This document shows, in pieces, positions 10,292-21,041 of a stretch of DNA of 64,000 nt. The notes under the pieces were generated by a model. That model searched no databases, was not told where the DNA came from, and was given only the letters and a program-made list of their open reading frames with translations. A program made the translations under genes and the position numbers. Where the stretch lies: assembly GCA_947650285.1 (NCBI GenBank), contig CANTFL010000254.1, positions 1 to 64,000 on the forward strand, in the 5' to 3' direction. Position 1 is the first letter of the stretch. The number at the start of each line of letters is the position of its first letter. The DNA is from Hyaloperonospora brassicae (Eukaryota; Oomycota; Peronosporomycetes; Peronosporales; Peronosporaceae).

Positions 10292-11752
10292 TCAGATCCG
10301 TTTCAGCAAGAGCGGAGCGACGCATGCATGTTCCCATCGCAAGACGCAGCACACGAGCTCGAAAAGCCAGTGTCTCGAATACAACTGGTTCGGGTCTCTG
10401 ACAGACCCTCCAAACATCACATCGCAGCCAGCTGGCTTGTCCAGCTCGTCAAACAATCGGTCAAAGCGAACCCTGTAGGTACAAAAAACGTACACAAGAA
10501 CACAGGAACAGCCCCGCCAATGTTAGAGCAACGTGTGCACCAGCAAGCACAACGTCTCAACACAAGCACAGCCCACGTGGATGACGTACCAGTGGAAAGC
10601 ATCGTAATAGTTCTCATCAGGTCCCAGCGCCTTTTCAATCTCAGGTGTTGGAATCGTGCGGCTGCACAACGTGTACCCTGTAGCTGTCTCCCACCAAGCA
10701 ACGAGCAGGACCGAGGTAAACGTCAGCGCCATGGTCGGGAACTTGTGGTCGCGACGGATGACGATCAGCTTGTCATTCAGCACTTGCAGCACTTCAAACC
10801 GCGTGTGCACGGAGCTGTCAAACGCCATTGCCCGCATCTTGTCGCCATTCGAAAACACCTGCCACCCGCCAGCAAGCAAGCGCTCGGGCGTTTCGAGCGG
10901 AAAGCGTTTGGTAAAGCAGTACTGCATCGTCTGCGACTCGCGGTCGACCTTGCGCTTGTCTGTCCAGCCCATGAACGTCGCGCCTGTGCTTTTCAGACTA
11001 TTCGCCGCACAGAACGTCTCAATGTCGCGACTCGCGCAACACACGACACGGAAACACTCGTCCAGCGCAAGCTCACGGACCCGCACGGCCAACGACGGCG
11101 GGCACAGCGGCCGCCCGCTCTCCCAGAGCCGTCGCCCCGTTCCCTCGCAATAAGCCGTCGACGCGCTCGCAGTGTGCTCCTGCCGCCTTCCTTTGCGCTG
11201 CTGCAGCAACGACTTGCCCAGCTCCCTGCGGTCGCGCTCGAGCTCCAGTCGGACCTGCACGAGCTGTATATACTTTTGCTGCAACTTGTACATCGGGACG
11301 ACAGCAAGCGGCCGCTCGTCGCTCTCCCATCGTCCCTCACGTTGCGTACCTGCGCTCCTCACCGTCAGCTCAGCGACTCTCTTTTCCAGAAACCGGACCT
11401 CTTGCCGCATACCCGTGAGCGCCTCCTGTCGCTTCCGACGCGACATCTTTTCGATCGCAGAGCGACGCGCGCGCTTCGCTTCCGCCGACTCGACAGGCGG
11501 CACGCGTCCCGTATAATCGATCGTACAAGTGGTAGTAGTGCTAGTGCAGCACGTCCAGTCGTCCCTCCTGCCGCGCAGAGGGCTGTACGTCCACTGCAGC
11601 GCGTCGCCGTCGCCTCGTTTATTACCCTTGTGCCACGTGGGCTGCGCGGTGTCCACGTCGATCACTACTGGCCAGAGGTGCTCCATGTCGCGCTCGTACG
11701 GCGTCGAGCGCGGTAGAACTGCGGGGGAGAGTGGCGCGTGCTCGTGCGCCAT
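10292..11752 (-). CDS. bZIP-like / START-like protein (paralogue B)
   Basis: Two exons: 10590-11752 and 10292-10472, with a 117-nt intron (donor GTACGT, acceptor CTACAG). The product is 447 aa. The start at 11752 (MAHEHAPLSP) is the first ATG of the frame. A basic region, KRARRSAIEKMSRRKRQ, lies at 93-109, followed by a leucine-spaced helix to about 130. FMGWTDKRK and the DAFHW splice junction match paralogue A. The second exon is 181 nt in both genes and ends WLFELVCxxLRWExACVAPLxLK(Q/R)(M/I). Without splicing the frame would close 30 nt later in unrelated residues, so the intron is well supported. The N-terminal acidic and Ser/Thr-rich parts of A are largely absent. Promoter shared with the NCA2-like gene on the opposite strand. 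Confidence 0.85.
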
Positions 11753-11811
11753 CGTGTCTCTTTTCTTGTCGTCGCTCTATCCCTGCTATGAAGCACAGGC
11801 TGAGCTGTCTC

Positions 11812-11842
<31 letters not shown>

Positions 11843-12152
11843 TGTCGACTCTATGCTTGAATTCTCGACTGCGGTAAACGATGGTCCGAAGTGCGCAATT
11901 GCAGCACGGACCATCACTCCCACCCATCAAACAACCGCTATAATTAGCACACCTAGCCGTTCGACTGCGCACTCGAGGATGCGCAGTTGAAGTGACCATC
12001 ACTCTAGCCGCGTGCGACACTCCGCGCGCAATGGCAGCAACGACCATCACTCTCTTTCACAAAGCGACCGGTCGCAGGTAGTTGCCCCCCCGCCTCACAC
12101 AGCCACTGCGAGCCAATCGCAGCGCTGCACATCGATACACATCGATACGTAA
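11753..12152. promoter_or_regulatory. bidirectional promoter region with a thrice-repeated motif
   Basis: This 400-bp gap separates two divergent starts. It holds a TC run at about 11818-11841 and three same-direction copies of a motif of about 27 bp: 11893-11919, 11981-12005 and 12026-12054. All start GCGCA and end GACCATCACTC (copy 2 begins GCGCAGTTG). The first copy lies inside a near-palindrome at 11880-11917 with arms GATGGTCCG and CGGACCATC. A regulator-binding role is inferred from position and repetition only. Confidence 0.5.
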
Positions 12153-14280
12153 ATGGATCCAGCCATCCCGCACGACGCCGCGAGTGTCGTGCTCGCTGCG
12201 GCCGAAGCCCTCGCGTCGCTCGCAGACGACCGGTGTCCCCACGCACGTGTGCTGTCGCGCGCGCTGTCGCTCGTCTCGCAGCCGTACAGCGCGCCCGTGC
12301 CCTCGAGCGCTGCAGCAGCGATCCAAAAGGCGCTGACTGACGTCGCCGACCTCCTGCAGCGCCATCGACTCGATACAAGCGACGAGAATGACGAGAGCGA
12401 CGACAACGAAGATGCGCGTCATACGGTCGTGTACACGCAGACCGAGTGCGCTGTGCTCGAACGCGGTGTGCGCCTGTTGTGGGCGCACGTGACGACGTAC
12501 CAACTGCACGCGGCGCTGATCCACGTGATGCGCACGATCGACGCTCTGCCGCGCGCACTGGTGTTCTGGAAACACCTGCGCAAGTGCACTGTTCGGGAGA
12601 TCGTCCAGCGCGGACCAATGCAGTGGCTCCTCACGCGGGCACAGCAGATTACCGCCGGCGAACGGATCCGGAGCCTGAGCGAGACGCTGGACGCGCATTT
12701 GGTACGAGGGGATAGAGCTGCTGCTGATGCTGCTGCTGCTGGGCTGTTCTACGGGTGCAATAGGGATATTCGATGGGCTTTATAGGGGATTGGGGGCAGG
12801 AGGAGGAGTGGGCACGTGCGGGTGTTTGTTGTACGTGGTGTGTGATGTCGACTGATGCCGTTCGTGTGTTGTTGTGTTGGGCGTAGAAAAAGATTGGGGT
12901 GCTCAAGAACTTGACGATGAAGTGCACGAGCGCAGCTATCGACTGCGAGCAGCTGCAGACGAGGGTGAAGGAAGGCATGGCGCTGCTGGCGCTTGTCTAC
13001 AGTACGCACGGGATCAGTCCGCCACGGAAAGGCCGCGGAGCGGTCAAGTCGCAGGAGCCGCTGGTGCACACGGCTTTTTACGCTGACGCAGGTGCGCTGT
13101 CGATTCCGTGCGTGAAGACCGTTGAGCTGCGCATTGACGGACAATGTGTATTGCTTTGTGCTGTGTGTTAGATTGTCGCATCTTTGACGAAGGTAGTGAC
13201 GGTATCACGTCACATGACGACGTGCTACGCTCGCTGCAACGCGTGGAGAAGAACTTGGCGGTGTTCCGCACTGCACAGACTCAGTTTTCGCGGTGTTTCG
13301 AGACGGTGCTCGCGCCTTGTCGTCCACCGTCCAAGATCCGTCAACGCTGGCTACAAGTCACAACTATCGCCATTTGTCTGGCTGCAGGAGGCGCGTGGGT
13401 GGTAAATAATCAGAAGGAGTTTCGAAGTGGCATTGCCGCAATGCGTGCGGCCCTGCGTGACTTTCTGAACGAGCACATGATTGAGCCACTTCAAGCTATC
13501 TTTGTAGAGGTGGTACTAAACCAGAAGCCCGAGATCCAAGATGCAATGGCGCTCCTGGACACGAAGCAGAGCTTGCGCCGCATGCTAGCGGATTTCGTCA
13601 AAGACACGAACCCGAGTATCACACAGGCTGACATGGACCGCATCACGAACGAAATGGACATGTCAGTGGTGTCACTACAGTACGAGAAGCAGCTGGCCGG
13701 TGCAGTGCGCAATTTGATCACGGGCGACATTGTCCGCATGCTGCTGATCCAGGTGCAATTTATCAAGAAGGAGCTGATGGTAGCAATGGGCGCCATCGAC
13801 GAGTTGATGCACGCAAACCAGTTGAACCTGCAGATCCTGGCCACGATTCCCACGTTTCTCGTGTTTGGCGGATTGTACAAACTGGTCACCTCGGCCTTTC
13901 ACATGATATATAAGCGCATGAGCGACCGACTATACTACGACTCGAGTGAAATTGCCAGGTTCTTGCGCAACAACTTGCGTGACATCGAGCGGCTACTCAA
14001 TAAGCAGAATCGAGGTCTAGGCGCGAGTGATGACGCCGTATTGGGCGTCCGTGATCTCGGCTTTCTCATTTTACTACTCCACCAGCTTCGCGACCTCTTT
14101 GAGGCTTACCGCGCCCTATTTCAGGAAGAGGAGCACGAGCGTTTCGAAGAGGATCTGAATGATCTCATTGGAGAAGGCCTGCTGGTCTCGCAGCAGCTAG
14201 CTGTCATTCAGCGCATGTACCATTCGCATCCGTTCCTGTACAGCACCAACCCAAACAAATCGCGCTGGCTATTGGAGTAA
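12153..14280 (+). CDS. NCA2/DGS1-like mitochondrial membrane protein
   Basis: NCA2 in yeast affects expression of mitochondrial ATP synthase subunits; plant DGS1 is an outer-membrane relative. The frame from ATG 12153 (MDPAIPHDAAS) is joined as 12153-12701, 12887-13091 and 13172-14280, giving about 620 aa. The first intron (184 nt, GTACGA to GCGTAG) is phase-consistent. The second junction is uncertain: a GT at 13092 gives an 80-nt intron, while GT at 13146 gives only 26 nt. Both keep frame into CRIFDEGSDG. The last exon shows the family pattern: a hydrophobic segment (VTTIAICLAAGGAWVV), a conserved helical stretch (IEPLQAIFVEVVLNQKP), a second hydrophobic segment (ILATIPTFLVFGGLYKLV), and a C-terminus ending in RMYHSHPF. 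It ends 38 bp from the end of the convergent eIF2B gene. Confidence 0.85.
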
Positions 14281-14318
14281 AAAAACGATTCTGCGTTGTC
14301 GCATCACATTAAACACAT

Positions 14319-15909
14319 CTAGCTGAGCTGGTAGTCTTGCGGGGAGTAATACTCGGCGAGCAGACGGTAGATATACGACGGCTGGTGAGCTCCTGTGTTG
14401 GTGATGAAAATCCTGACACACTCGGGCGGGACGTAGTCGTACGCCGGATTCAGCACCTCGAGCTACACAATTGCAAACCAGCAGAGATACACGAAGTCAG
14501 CATCATATGAAGCACTGTAAGCGGAAGAGCCAAATAGCGCGTACGTTGTCAACAGTGTCCTCGTAGTCGTAAATGCTGGATGGAGCCAGAAGCTCGCTCA
14601 GAACGTCCAGATCGTGAGCATACAACGGAGACAGCTTGATCAGACCCGCCACGCACACTACAGGCACCGAGCACTTTTTGGCGGCCAAGGCGATGTTCTG
14701 CAGTCCCGACTGAGCAATCAGCCCTCCGTTGGCGACCACTGCAGCAGCCGGAACCACGACCTTGTTCACGCGTGCCATCAAGGCGAAGACGGCACTGTCC
14801 GGTATCACCGTGACGTGGATACCGCTTTCTGCCAGTGCGTGGGCCGTGCGTTGGCCATTCAGTGAAGGCGCAGACTCGACTACAATCACCTTGAACGAGC
14901 GCTTCTTGGCCGCTGTCTTGAGGAAAGCCTCAACCGACAGCGATCTTCCAAACGTCAAGATCACTTCGCTGTGGAAATCGAGAACACAAGTGGGTACACA
15001 CATGGGGTCGGCAACGTGTCATACTACCTCCGTTGCACACAAACTTGCACGTACTCGGTGTGGATGTACTCCATGGCCTGGTCAGCAATGTTCACGTGCA
15101 GACTGTCGATCTCATCCACGAGCTCGGCAATGCCTTCCATCACAGACTGAATTATTGCAAGACAAGAAACGACACGCACGTCAACGTTGCTACTGACGAA
15201 ACAACAGCAGCAGCAGCAGCAAACAGCCACGACCTTACCATCTTCAAGTCGGCAATGGGAATCGAGAGGTCCGTGTCAGTACCTGGTGTCAAGATCGTAC
15301 CCAACGACCGCGACGAAGTGCTGCTGTGACTCGAGAGAGGAGCTGGTACGGGCGCAACGGCGCTGCCATTGGCGGTATCCGCCAACGACAGCTTCAGCGC
15401 GTTCGAGTGCTCTTCGCGGATAATGTAGAGCACGCGGCGCACCACGTTGCCAATGACCAGCTCGTGGGCGTGGGCTTTCGTGAGCATGTGTCCCAGCTGA
15501 CGGATCTTGTCGAGGATCTCGCCGGCCGTCGTCCACTTGACTGTCTCGAGCTGCAGCATACAACATCGTGGTCAGGTATGTCCACTGTGTATACCGCATG
15601 TGTTCTCGGGCACGCGACGCTATGGTAGATGATACAGAGGTATACACACCACTTTGCTCAGCACGCGCGTCGTCATGCGAGCCGTCTCGTACGAGCCAAT
15701 CAGTTGTCTGACGTATACACACACGTATACCACACAATCCATCCGCTGTCAGCGCCATGTCCACATCCATCGTTCACCGTCACAAGCTCATCCATCAGCC
15801 GAACAAGGACCTACCTGCGCTTGAGACTCAGCACCAGCTCCTCCACCAGCTCGCACACCGCGGGCCACTCCTGCAGCCATTCCTTCAGCTCTCGCGTCGG
15901 CGCTGCCAT
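14319..15909 (-). CDS. EIF2B2: translation initiation factor eIF2B, beta subunit
   Basis: eIF2B is the guanine-nucleotide exchange factor for eIF2; beta is one of its regulatory subunits. Six exons on the minus strand are in frame throughout: 15815-15909, 15650-15707, 15239-15550, 15055-15146, 14545-14968 and 14319-14462, giving 374 aa against about 351 in human. Markers are the N-terminal helix (MAAPTRELKEWLQEW), GSYETARMTTRVLSK, VIGNVVRRVLYIIREEH, EVILTFGRSLSVEAFL, FALMARVNKVVVPA, NGGLIAQSG and the C-terminal YDYVPPECVRIFITN..SYIYRLLAEYY. These distinguish beta from alpha and delta. A Ser/Thr-rich insert follows IIREEH. All introns are 80-107 nt with GTRNGT-type donors. It is divergent from the CPSF30-YTH gene. 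Confidence 0.95.
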
Positions 15910-16298
15910 CGGACGTTGCAAACGGAATCCTGCGCTCGAAACCGCAGACGCATTTAAGCCAATCAACACGCCTATCGCCAAGTCCCCACTTCCACAGTAT
16001 ACACACGACATCCAACCGTCTTTTGTCACGGACGCTTTGCACCCACCTGCTCCCCCCCCCACACAAAACACACACCACTACAAACCACTACAGAAAGAAA
16101 AAACAACGTAGCCATGATGGTCCTATAAAACCGGTAGGCTACTCCCGAGGTTCACGCGTCTCCTCGTCTGCCTCACCTACAACACACGGTCCACCTACAA
16201 AACAGCACAAAACGCCCAACCTACAAACCAGCCCCAGTTGTGTGTGGGTGGGTGGGTGCGTAACCCTCCACCATTGCGTCCACCCACTACACCTCGTC
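15910..16298. promoter_or_regulatory. divergent intergenic region, eIF2B beta / CPSF30-YTH
   Basis: A 389-bp gap between two head-to-head starts, so it must carry both promoters. It is C/A-rich with repeated CCACTACA and CCTACAAA(A/C)C words around 16070-16225. No TATA element is evident. Confidence 0.5.
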
Positions 16299-18661
16299 AT
16301 GGTCTTGGGCTTACTCCTGCGCGACGCCGAAGAGCGTCAGCTCTCGTTCGACTTTGAGCTGATGCTCCCCGAAGACGGCGACGACCGCGCGCTGGACAGC
16401 CACCGCGACCGGCGCCACGGAGCCATCGTCGGCGTTGGCGGGGCGACGTTCGGCCAGCCGAGTGTGAAGAAGGACTTTAAACGCGGGACAGTCGTCTGCC
16501 GCCATTGGCTGCGGGCGCTGTGCATGAAGGGCGACAACTGCGAGTTTTTGCACCAGTACGACATGTCGAAGATGCCCGAGTGTCGCTGGGGCATGGAGTG
16601 CCAAGTGCCCGAGTGTCCGTTCCGACACGTGCCGGACGAAGAGCGCGTGGAATGTGCGTTTTATAAACAGGGCTTTTGCTCGCACGGGTCGAGTTGCCGG
16701 TACCGCCACATCAAGTTGGCCCGCGACGAGTGCCCCGAGACGGCCGACTTTGCCCTCCAGAGCAAAGTCGCCGACGAAGAAAACGTCAAGCGCCGGAAAG
16801 CACAGCCCGTGAATGAGTTTTTCAAGATCGCTATTTGCAAACATTGGGAAAAGATGGGGTCGTGTCCATTTGGCGACGAGTGCCACTTTGCCCATGGCGA
16901 CAAGGAACTGCGGCCGTTTCCAAAGGGCGAGAAGGAAGAGATGGAAGCGCGAGCGGCTCGACACGGTGGCGGCGGGCAATATGGACCCAGTGGACTGCCT
17001 GCTTTTCAAGGCGGCGATCGACCCCAAGGAGGTCCGTCGAAAATTGGTGGGGCCAAGCTGCCCGACGAGGGCAAGCAAGCCAAGTACTTTTTGCTCCAGT
17101 CGGCGAGTTATCTCAACTTGGCGCACGCAGTGCATCATGGACGATGGGCAGTGCCTGCAGACGTGCTGCAGTCGATCAAGACGGCGTCCGAGACGTCGGA
17201 AGAGGTGTTTCTGCTCTTTGCCGTTGGACCGAGCAAGCATTACCAGGGAATCGCACGGCTGGGTAGCGGTGCACTGGCAAACGTGGATTTATCGAGTGGA
17301 GAAGACTTGTCAACTGGCATTGTGCCGTATGAAGCGGATGGACGGTCGACATGGTCGGGCGCGTTTGGCATCGAGTGGCTTCGTATCTGTGAGTGTCCGT
17401 GGGAACGACTTGCACAGTTCGAAAACAAAGAGCTCGCTGTGTCAGAGTGGTGCGAAACTTGTCAAAGCGATGTTGTGGGTTGTGGCCAAGTGTAGGTTGA
17501 TGCTAACCTTGTGATGCTTGTTTCTTCCACTACAGTCCGAACGGCCAGGAGCTTGACGTGGATACAGGGCATGCTCTCGTGCGCTTGTTGTCAAATCAGC
17601 CCGAGATCAAACTTCATTACCGGTCCGTGGAAGATGAACCCAAGCTTCCAGGAGGCGCAGAAGAACTTGCGACTCGCCGACGGGAGGCGGCAGAAAGCTT
17701 GTTTGGTGCGTCTAGTGGGCCTGGATTCGGTGGACCTGGACCCGCGCGGAAGGTCACGAAGCCAGGGTTCGTTTTCTCGTGTACGACGCAGACGATCGAT
17801 GAGTGTTTCGGCCGTATGCTGTTTGGTCTGGCGAACGACAAGGAGGCGCTGGCCCAGCAGCATCTGACTCCAGGCACCCCGTTGTTTTTGCTCAATTTGT
17901 CGGACCAGCACCTTCTGGGTATCTTTGAAGCCGTGTCTCCTGCCATCGCGAACATGATTCCGGGTGCATTTTGCCACGGCCCGAACATGCCGTCGCCGTT
18001 TCCAGTGCAGACACGCTTTGTTGTCATGCTGAACGCACCCGCTTTGCCCGTGTCGGACCCACAGATCCAGGAAGCAATTGGCGACAAAAGTGTCGACGTC
18101 GGTCCGCTCTCGTTGCGCGTGACACAACAATTGGCAGATGTGTTTGCGGCGCGCAGTGGTGCGCCATTGAATGGACCGCCAATGGGTCCTGGAGGACCCG
18201 AGCGCTTTCGCAATAAGCCAGGATCAAGCGGCCCTGGGGGTAGATCGATGGGTGGCGGCCACGACGGGCCAAAAGATCCCAATGAGCCGACGTTCTTGCA
18301 GAAACTTGTGGTGGGTATCGAAAACGAGAGCGAATTTGGCGTCACGCGTCGCATTATTGGACCTGCTGGATCAAACATGAAGCGGATCAGTGTAGAAGCC
18401 GGTGGCAATGCCAAGATTCGAGTCCGCGGTCGTGGTTCTGGGTCAAAAGAAGGGGGTCTCGAAGATTCGGACGAACCATTGATGATTCTAGTGTCCGCTG
18501 AGAACGAACGCAGCTTTCGCATTGCGTGCACATTGACGAGTGAGCTGCTTGCTGTGATTCACCGTGACTACCAAATGTTTCAACAGCGCGGTCCGCCCCA
18601 GCATTTCCGAGGTGGCGGTGGCAACTTTGGTCGAGGTCCGCCTGGTCGAGGCCACCATTAG
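16299..18661 (+). CDS. CPSF30-like CCCH zinc finger + YTH + DCD + KH protein
   Basis: Two exons, 16299-17491 and 17536-18661, with a 44-nt intron (GTAGGT to TACAG); 772 aa. CPSF30 is the CCCH subunit that binds poly(A) signals in 3'-end processing. Residues 66-137 match its fingers 2-4 (VVCRHWLRALCMKGDNCEFLH, then C95-H110 and C119-H137). Finger 1 is absent, and a separate finger lies at C180-H199. Residues 261-420 form a YTH domain, the m6A-binding fold: KYFLLQSAS, HGRWAVP and FGIEW supply candidate aromatic-cage tryptophans (W283, W352 or W360), with EVFLLFAVG and YQGIARL as core strands. About 475-600 is a DCD domain (GFVFSCTTQTIDECF, LFGL, PLFLLNLSDQHLLGIFEA). A KH domain follows at about 650-740 (IIGPAGSNMKRI, GXXG = GPAG). 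The end is Gly/Arg-rich. CPSF30-YTH fusions are known in plants and apicomplexans. The predicted role is nuclear m6A-linked polyadenylation. Confidence 0.9.
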
Positions 18662-18862
18662 CGACTTGCTGCCTTGTCGCGTCGTGTAGTGCGTGCACGT
18701 GTCTGATGATGATGATACCAACGATGCGACGACCAACGAACAGTACACGTGATCTTGATCAACGACGTCGCTGCTACTGACACATGGCTTCCTCGATGCG
18801 TCATCCGCCTACTCTTCCAGCACCTTTTTGGCACCACACACGCACTCAGTACGACCACGTGG

Positions 18863-19960
18863 CTACAACACGCGCTTCGAAGGCGGTACATTCGAGACGG
18901 ACTGCGCATACGACATCAAGCGCTTGACGGACGTGAGGTACTTGCGCTGGGACTCGTTGTTCATGACGTGTGCCTGCTTGTTCGAGTTGATCTTCTCGCG
19001 GCCCGTGCGTTCGTGGATGCCGACCATAGTCACGCCAATCGGCCACGCTGCATTGCCAATCGCGAGCTTGATGTACGCGTCGTTCGCCATGACAAACTCG
19101 CCTTGACGGCAGAACTTGACAATCGCGACCAAGTTGGGCAAGATATCTGGCGGCACTTGGCGCTGTTTGCACAGCTTGAACAGCGGTCGAATATAGTCTT
19201 TGCACTGCTTCATCGTCTTGACGGCGATCTTGCCCTGCGCCGTGCGCTTGACGTGGTCCGGGCGACCCGCCAAGTCCGTCTCCCACCCTTGCAGCATGCC
19301 TTTGAAGAACCGATAGACCATCTTGTCCGCGTCTCTCTCGTCTGCGTCGTCGTCTTCGACTTCACCCCGTGCCCTCTTCTTCCTCGTGTGCTGCCTGTCG
19401 CCGCCCTCACCACCCACCGACGCTTCAAATTCCTCGGCGTCTTCTGCGGCATCGTCCGCCTGCTCGCGCTGCTCGCCCTCTTCTCCGCCCACAAAGCGAT
19501 TGCGAATGCCGTGGCCAGCGCCCAAGTCGTCGTCGTGTTTCGATGCAGCGTCCATCTCGACGCGACGCAGCCGCGTCATGCAGTCCAGTACCGTCTCCCC
19601 AAAGAGCGTAATGGGTTCGCCCAATTCGCGCAGCCGTCGACGCAGATCGGGCCACGCCAAGAGCGCCTCCGGCGGCACCTTGTCATTTGACTTGGGTTCA
19701 GTATACTCGATACTGGTCGTGGGCGTCGCGAGTGCGCTCTTGGGCGCCTCGAGGTCCGCTTTTTGCTTCTCGTGCGCCTTGAACTCCGCCTCTGTCCCCT
19801 GTTCCAGCGCCCCGTGGCCGCGTTCCAACAGCTTTTCCACTTCTGCGCGACGCAAATACTTCCCGTCGATGCTCTGCGTGTGCTTCTGCTTCTGTTTCTG
19901 CGCTTGGATTGCCGCCACGTGCTGTTTCTTGGCGGCCATAACGCGCAGGAGCGCGTCCAT
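18863..19960 (-). CDS. PRPF18: pre-mRNA splicing factor Prp18
   Basis: Prp18 acts in the second catalytic step of splicing with the U5 snRNP. It is a single exon of 365 aa. It starts MDALLRVMAAKKQ at 19960; a second Met follows at residue 8. The N-terminal third is charged and helical (KQHVAAIQAQKQKQK). The PRP4-like SFM motif region is seen as WPDLRRRLRELGEPITLFGET at about 104-124, the hallmark shared by Prp18 and Prp4. An acidic linker follows (about 165-220). The C-terminal Prp18 domain is well conserved: KMVYRFFKGMLQGWE, KQCKDYIRPLFKLCK, AYIKLAIGNAAWPIGVTMVGIH and NNESQRKYLTSVKRLM. It is convergent with the CPSF30-YTH gene across a 200-bp gap. Confidence 0.95.
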   Translation of the reverse strand: MDALLRVMAAKKQHVAAIQAQKQKQKHTQSIDGKYLRRAEVEKLLERGHGALEQGTEAEFKAHEKQKADLEAPKSALATPTTSIEYTEPKSNDKVPPEALLAWPDLRRRLRELGEPITLFGETVLDCMTRLRRVEMDAASKHDDDLGAGHGIRNRFVGGEEGEQREQADDAAEDAEEFEASVGGEGGDRQHTRKKRARGEVEDDDADERDADKMVYRFFKGMLQGWETDLAGRPDHVKRTAQGKIAVKTMKQCKDYIRPLFKLCKQRQVPPDILPNLVAIVKFCRQGEFVMANDAYIKLAIGNAAWPIGVTMVGIHERTGREKINSNKQAHVMNNESQRKYLTSVKRLMSYAQSVSNVPPSKRVL

Positions 19961-21041
19961 AATGAGGGGCGTTTTGGGCTGTTTGGCTGAATAGAGCGAC
20001 GCGAATAATTATTGTGTTGCGCGACAGGGAAAATGGGTCGGGGTTTGTGTTTCGAGACAGAAGAGCAGAGAAAAAGGAGAGCACAAAGAGAGTAAATTGG
20101 ACACGATCGGGTCGAGAGGGTGTGTTGAGAGCGTTGCCAAAACTGTGCGATGTGCTCCCACGGTCTGTGGTTTGTGTTTGTCTATTTGTGACTTTTGTGA
20201 CTTTTGTGACTTTTGTGAGTTTTGTGGACTCTCTCTTATGCTGTACATGGGGGATACTATCCTCTTGTCCCCCGCTGTTTTTGCAGCTTAGAGACCATTA
20301 GACTCGGGTGGTAGACGCCACTTGATCGCTATGTCGATCGAAAGAAAGACACGTATTGACTCGTCCAATACAAAGCCTGTTCACATGAGCACTCTCGGCA
20401 GCTATATGCTGTTCATTGCTTTGTGTTTGTATTCTGTCAGCTGCATCCGTGTCAGTCAATGTTGGAACTTGCTGCGAGTGGATGAACTGCTTCTGTTTAT
20501 GTACTGACCGCAGCTCTAGCAAGAAGTGGTATTCAATGAAGTGCAAAGGTGACTGCTTAGACTGTGGTGAAGTCGGGTGTTGGTTTACACAGCTCCGATA
20601 TGACAGACCTGTCCTGATCTCGTTCACCGTTGCGCTTGATCATGAGTAGTCATAACAAGACTTGCAACAAAACATCGCGATCTCACGTCAACTATGCTTT
20701 ACCATAGTATCTGTCAGCCATACATCCCGATTACAAGCTCTTTTGTATGTGCCATTTGCTTTGTCAATTGACGTCCGAATGTTTACCACATTGCGTCCAG
20801 CAGAAATATCTGCAGCTTACCACACAGCGCTTTACAAGAGCTGCAATACGTTGCTAAGCGGTCGTACTGACTCACTATACTTTTGTTTCTTGCACGTCTT
20901 CAACTTGACCCGGTCGAGTGGTTTCGATAATCGGGATCTCGCTATCGCATCTTGTCAGTCGTTTGATACCACCTGCACTAGGGTACACATCGAATCTGCT
21001 GCAACATCATTATCCGTTACGTCTGTACATGGCTCTAGTAC
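19961..21041. other. 1.1-kb intergenic region
   Basis: Holds the PRPF18 promoter on its left and the 3' flank of the PX gene on its right. A 9-bp tandem repeat (TTTTGTGAC) with about four copies lies at about 20185-20226. No gene supported. Confidence 0.5.

Noticed and set aside
10283..11716. 477-codon plus-strand frame opposite paralogue B
   Set aside because: Shadow of the paralogue, which has matching motifs and a conserved intron. The plus frame has no domain.
17617..18531. 304-codon minus-strand frame opposite exon 2 of the CPSF30-YTH gene
   Set aside because: Antisense shadow of DCD and KH coding sequence.
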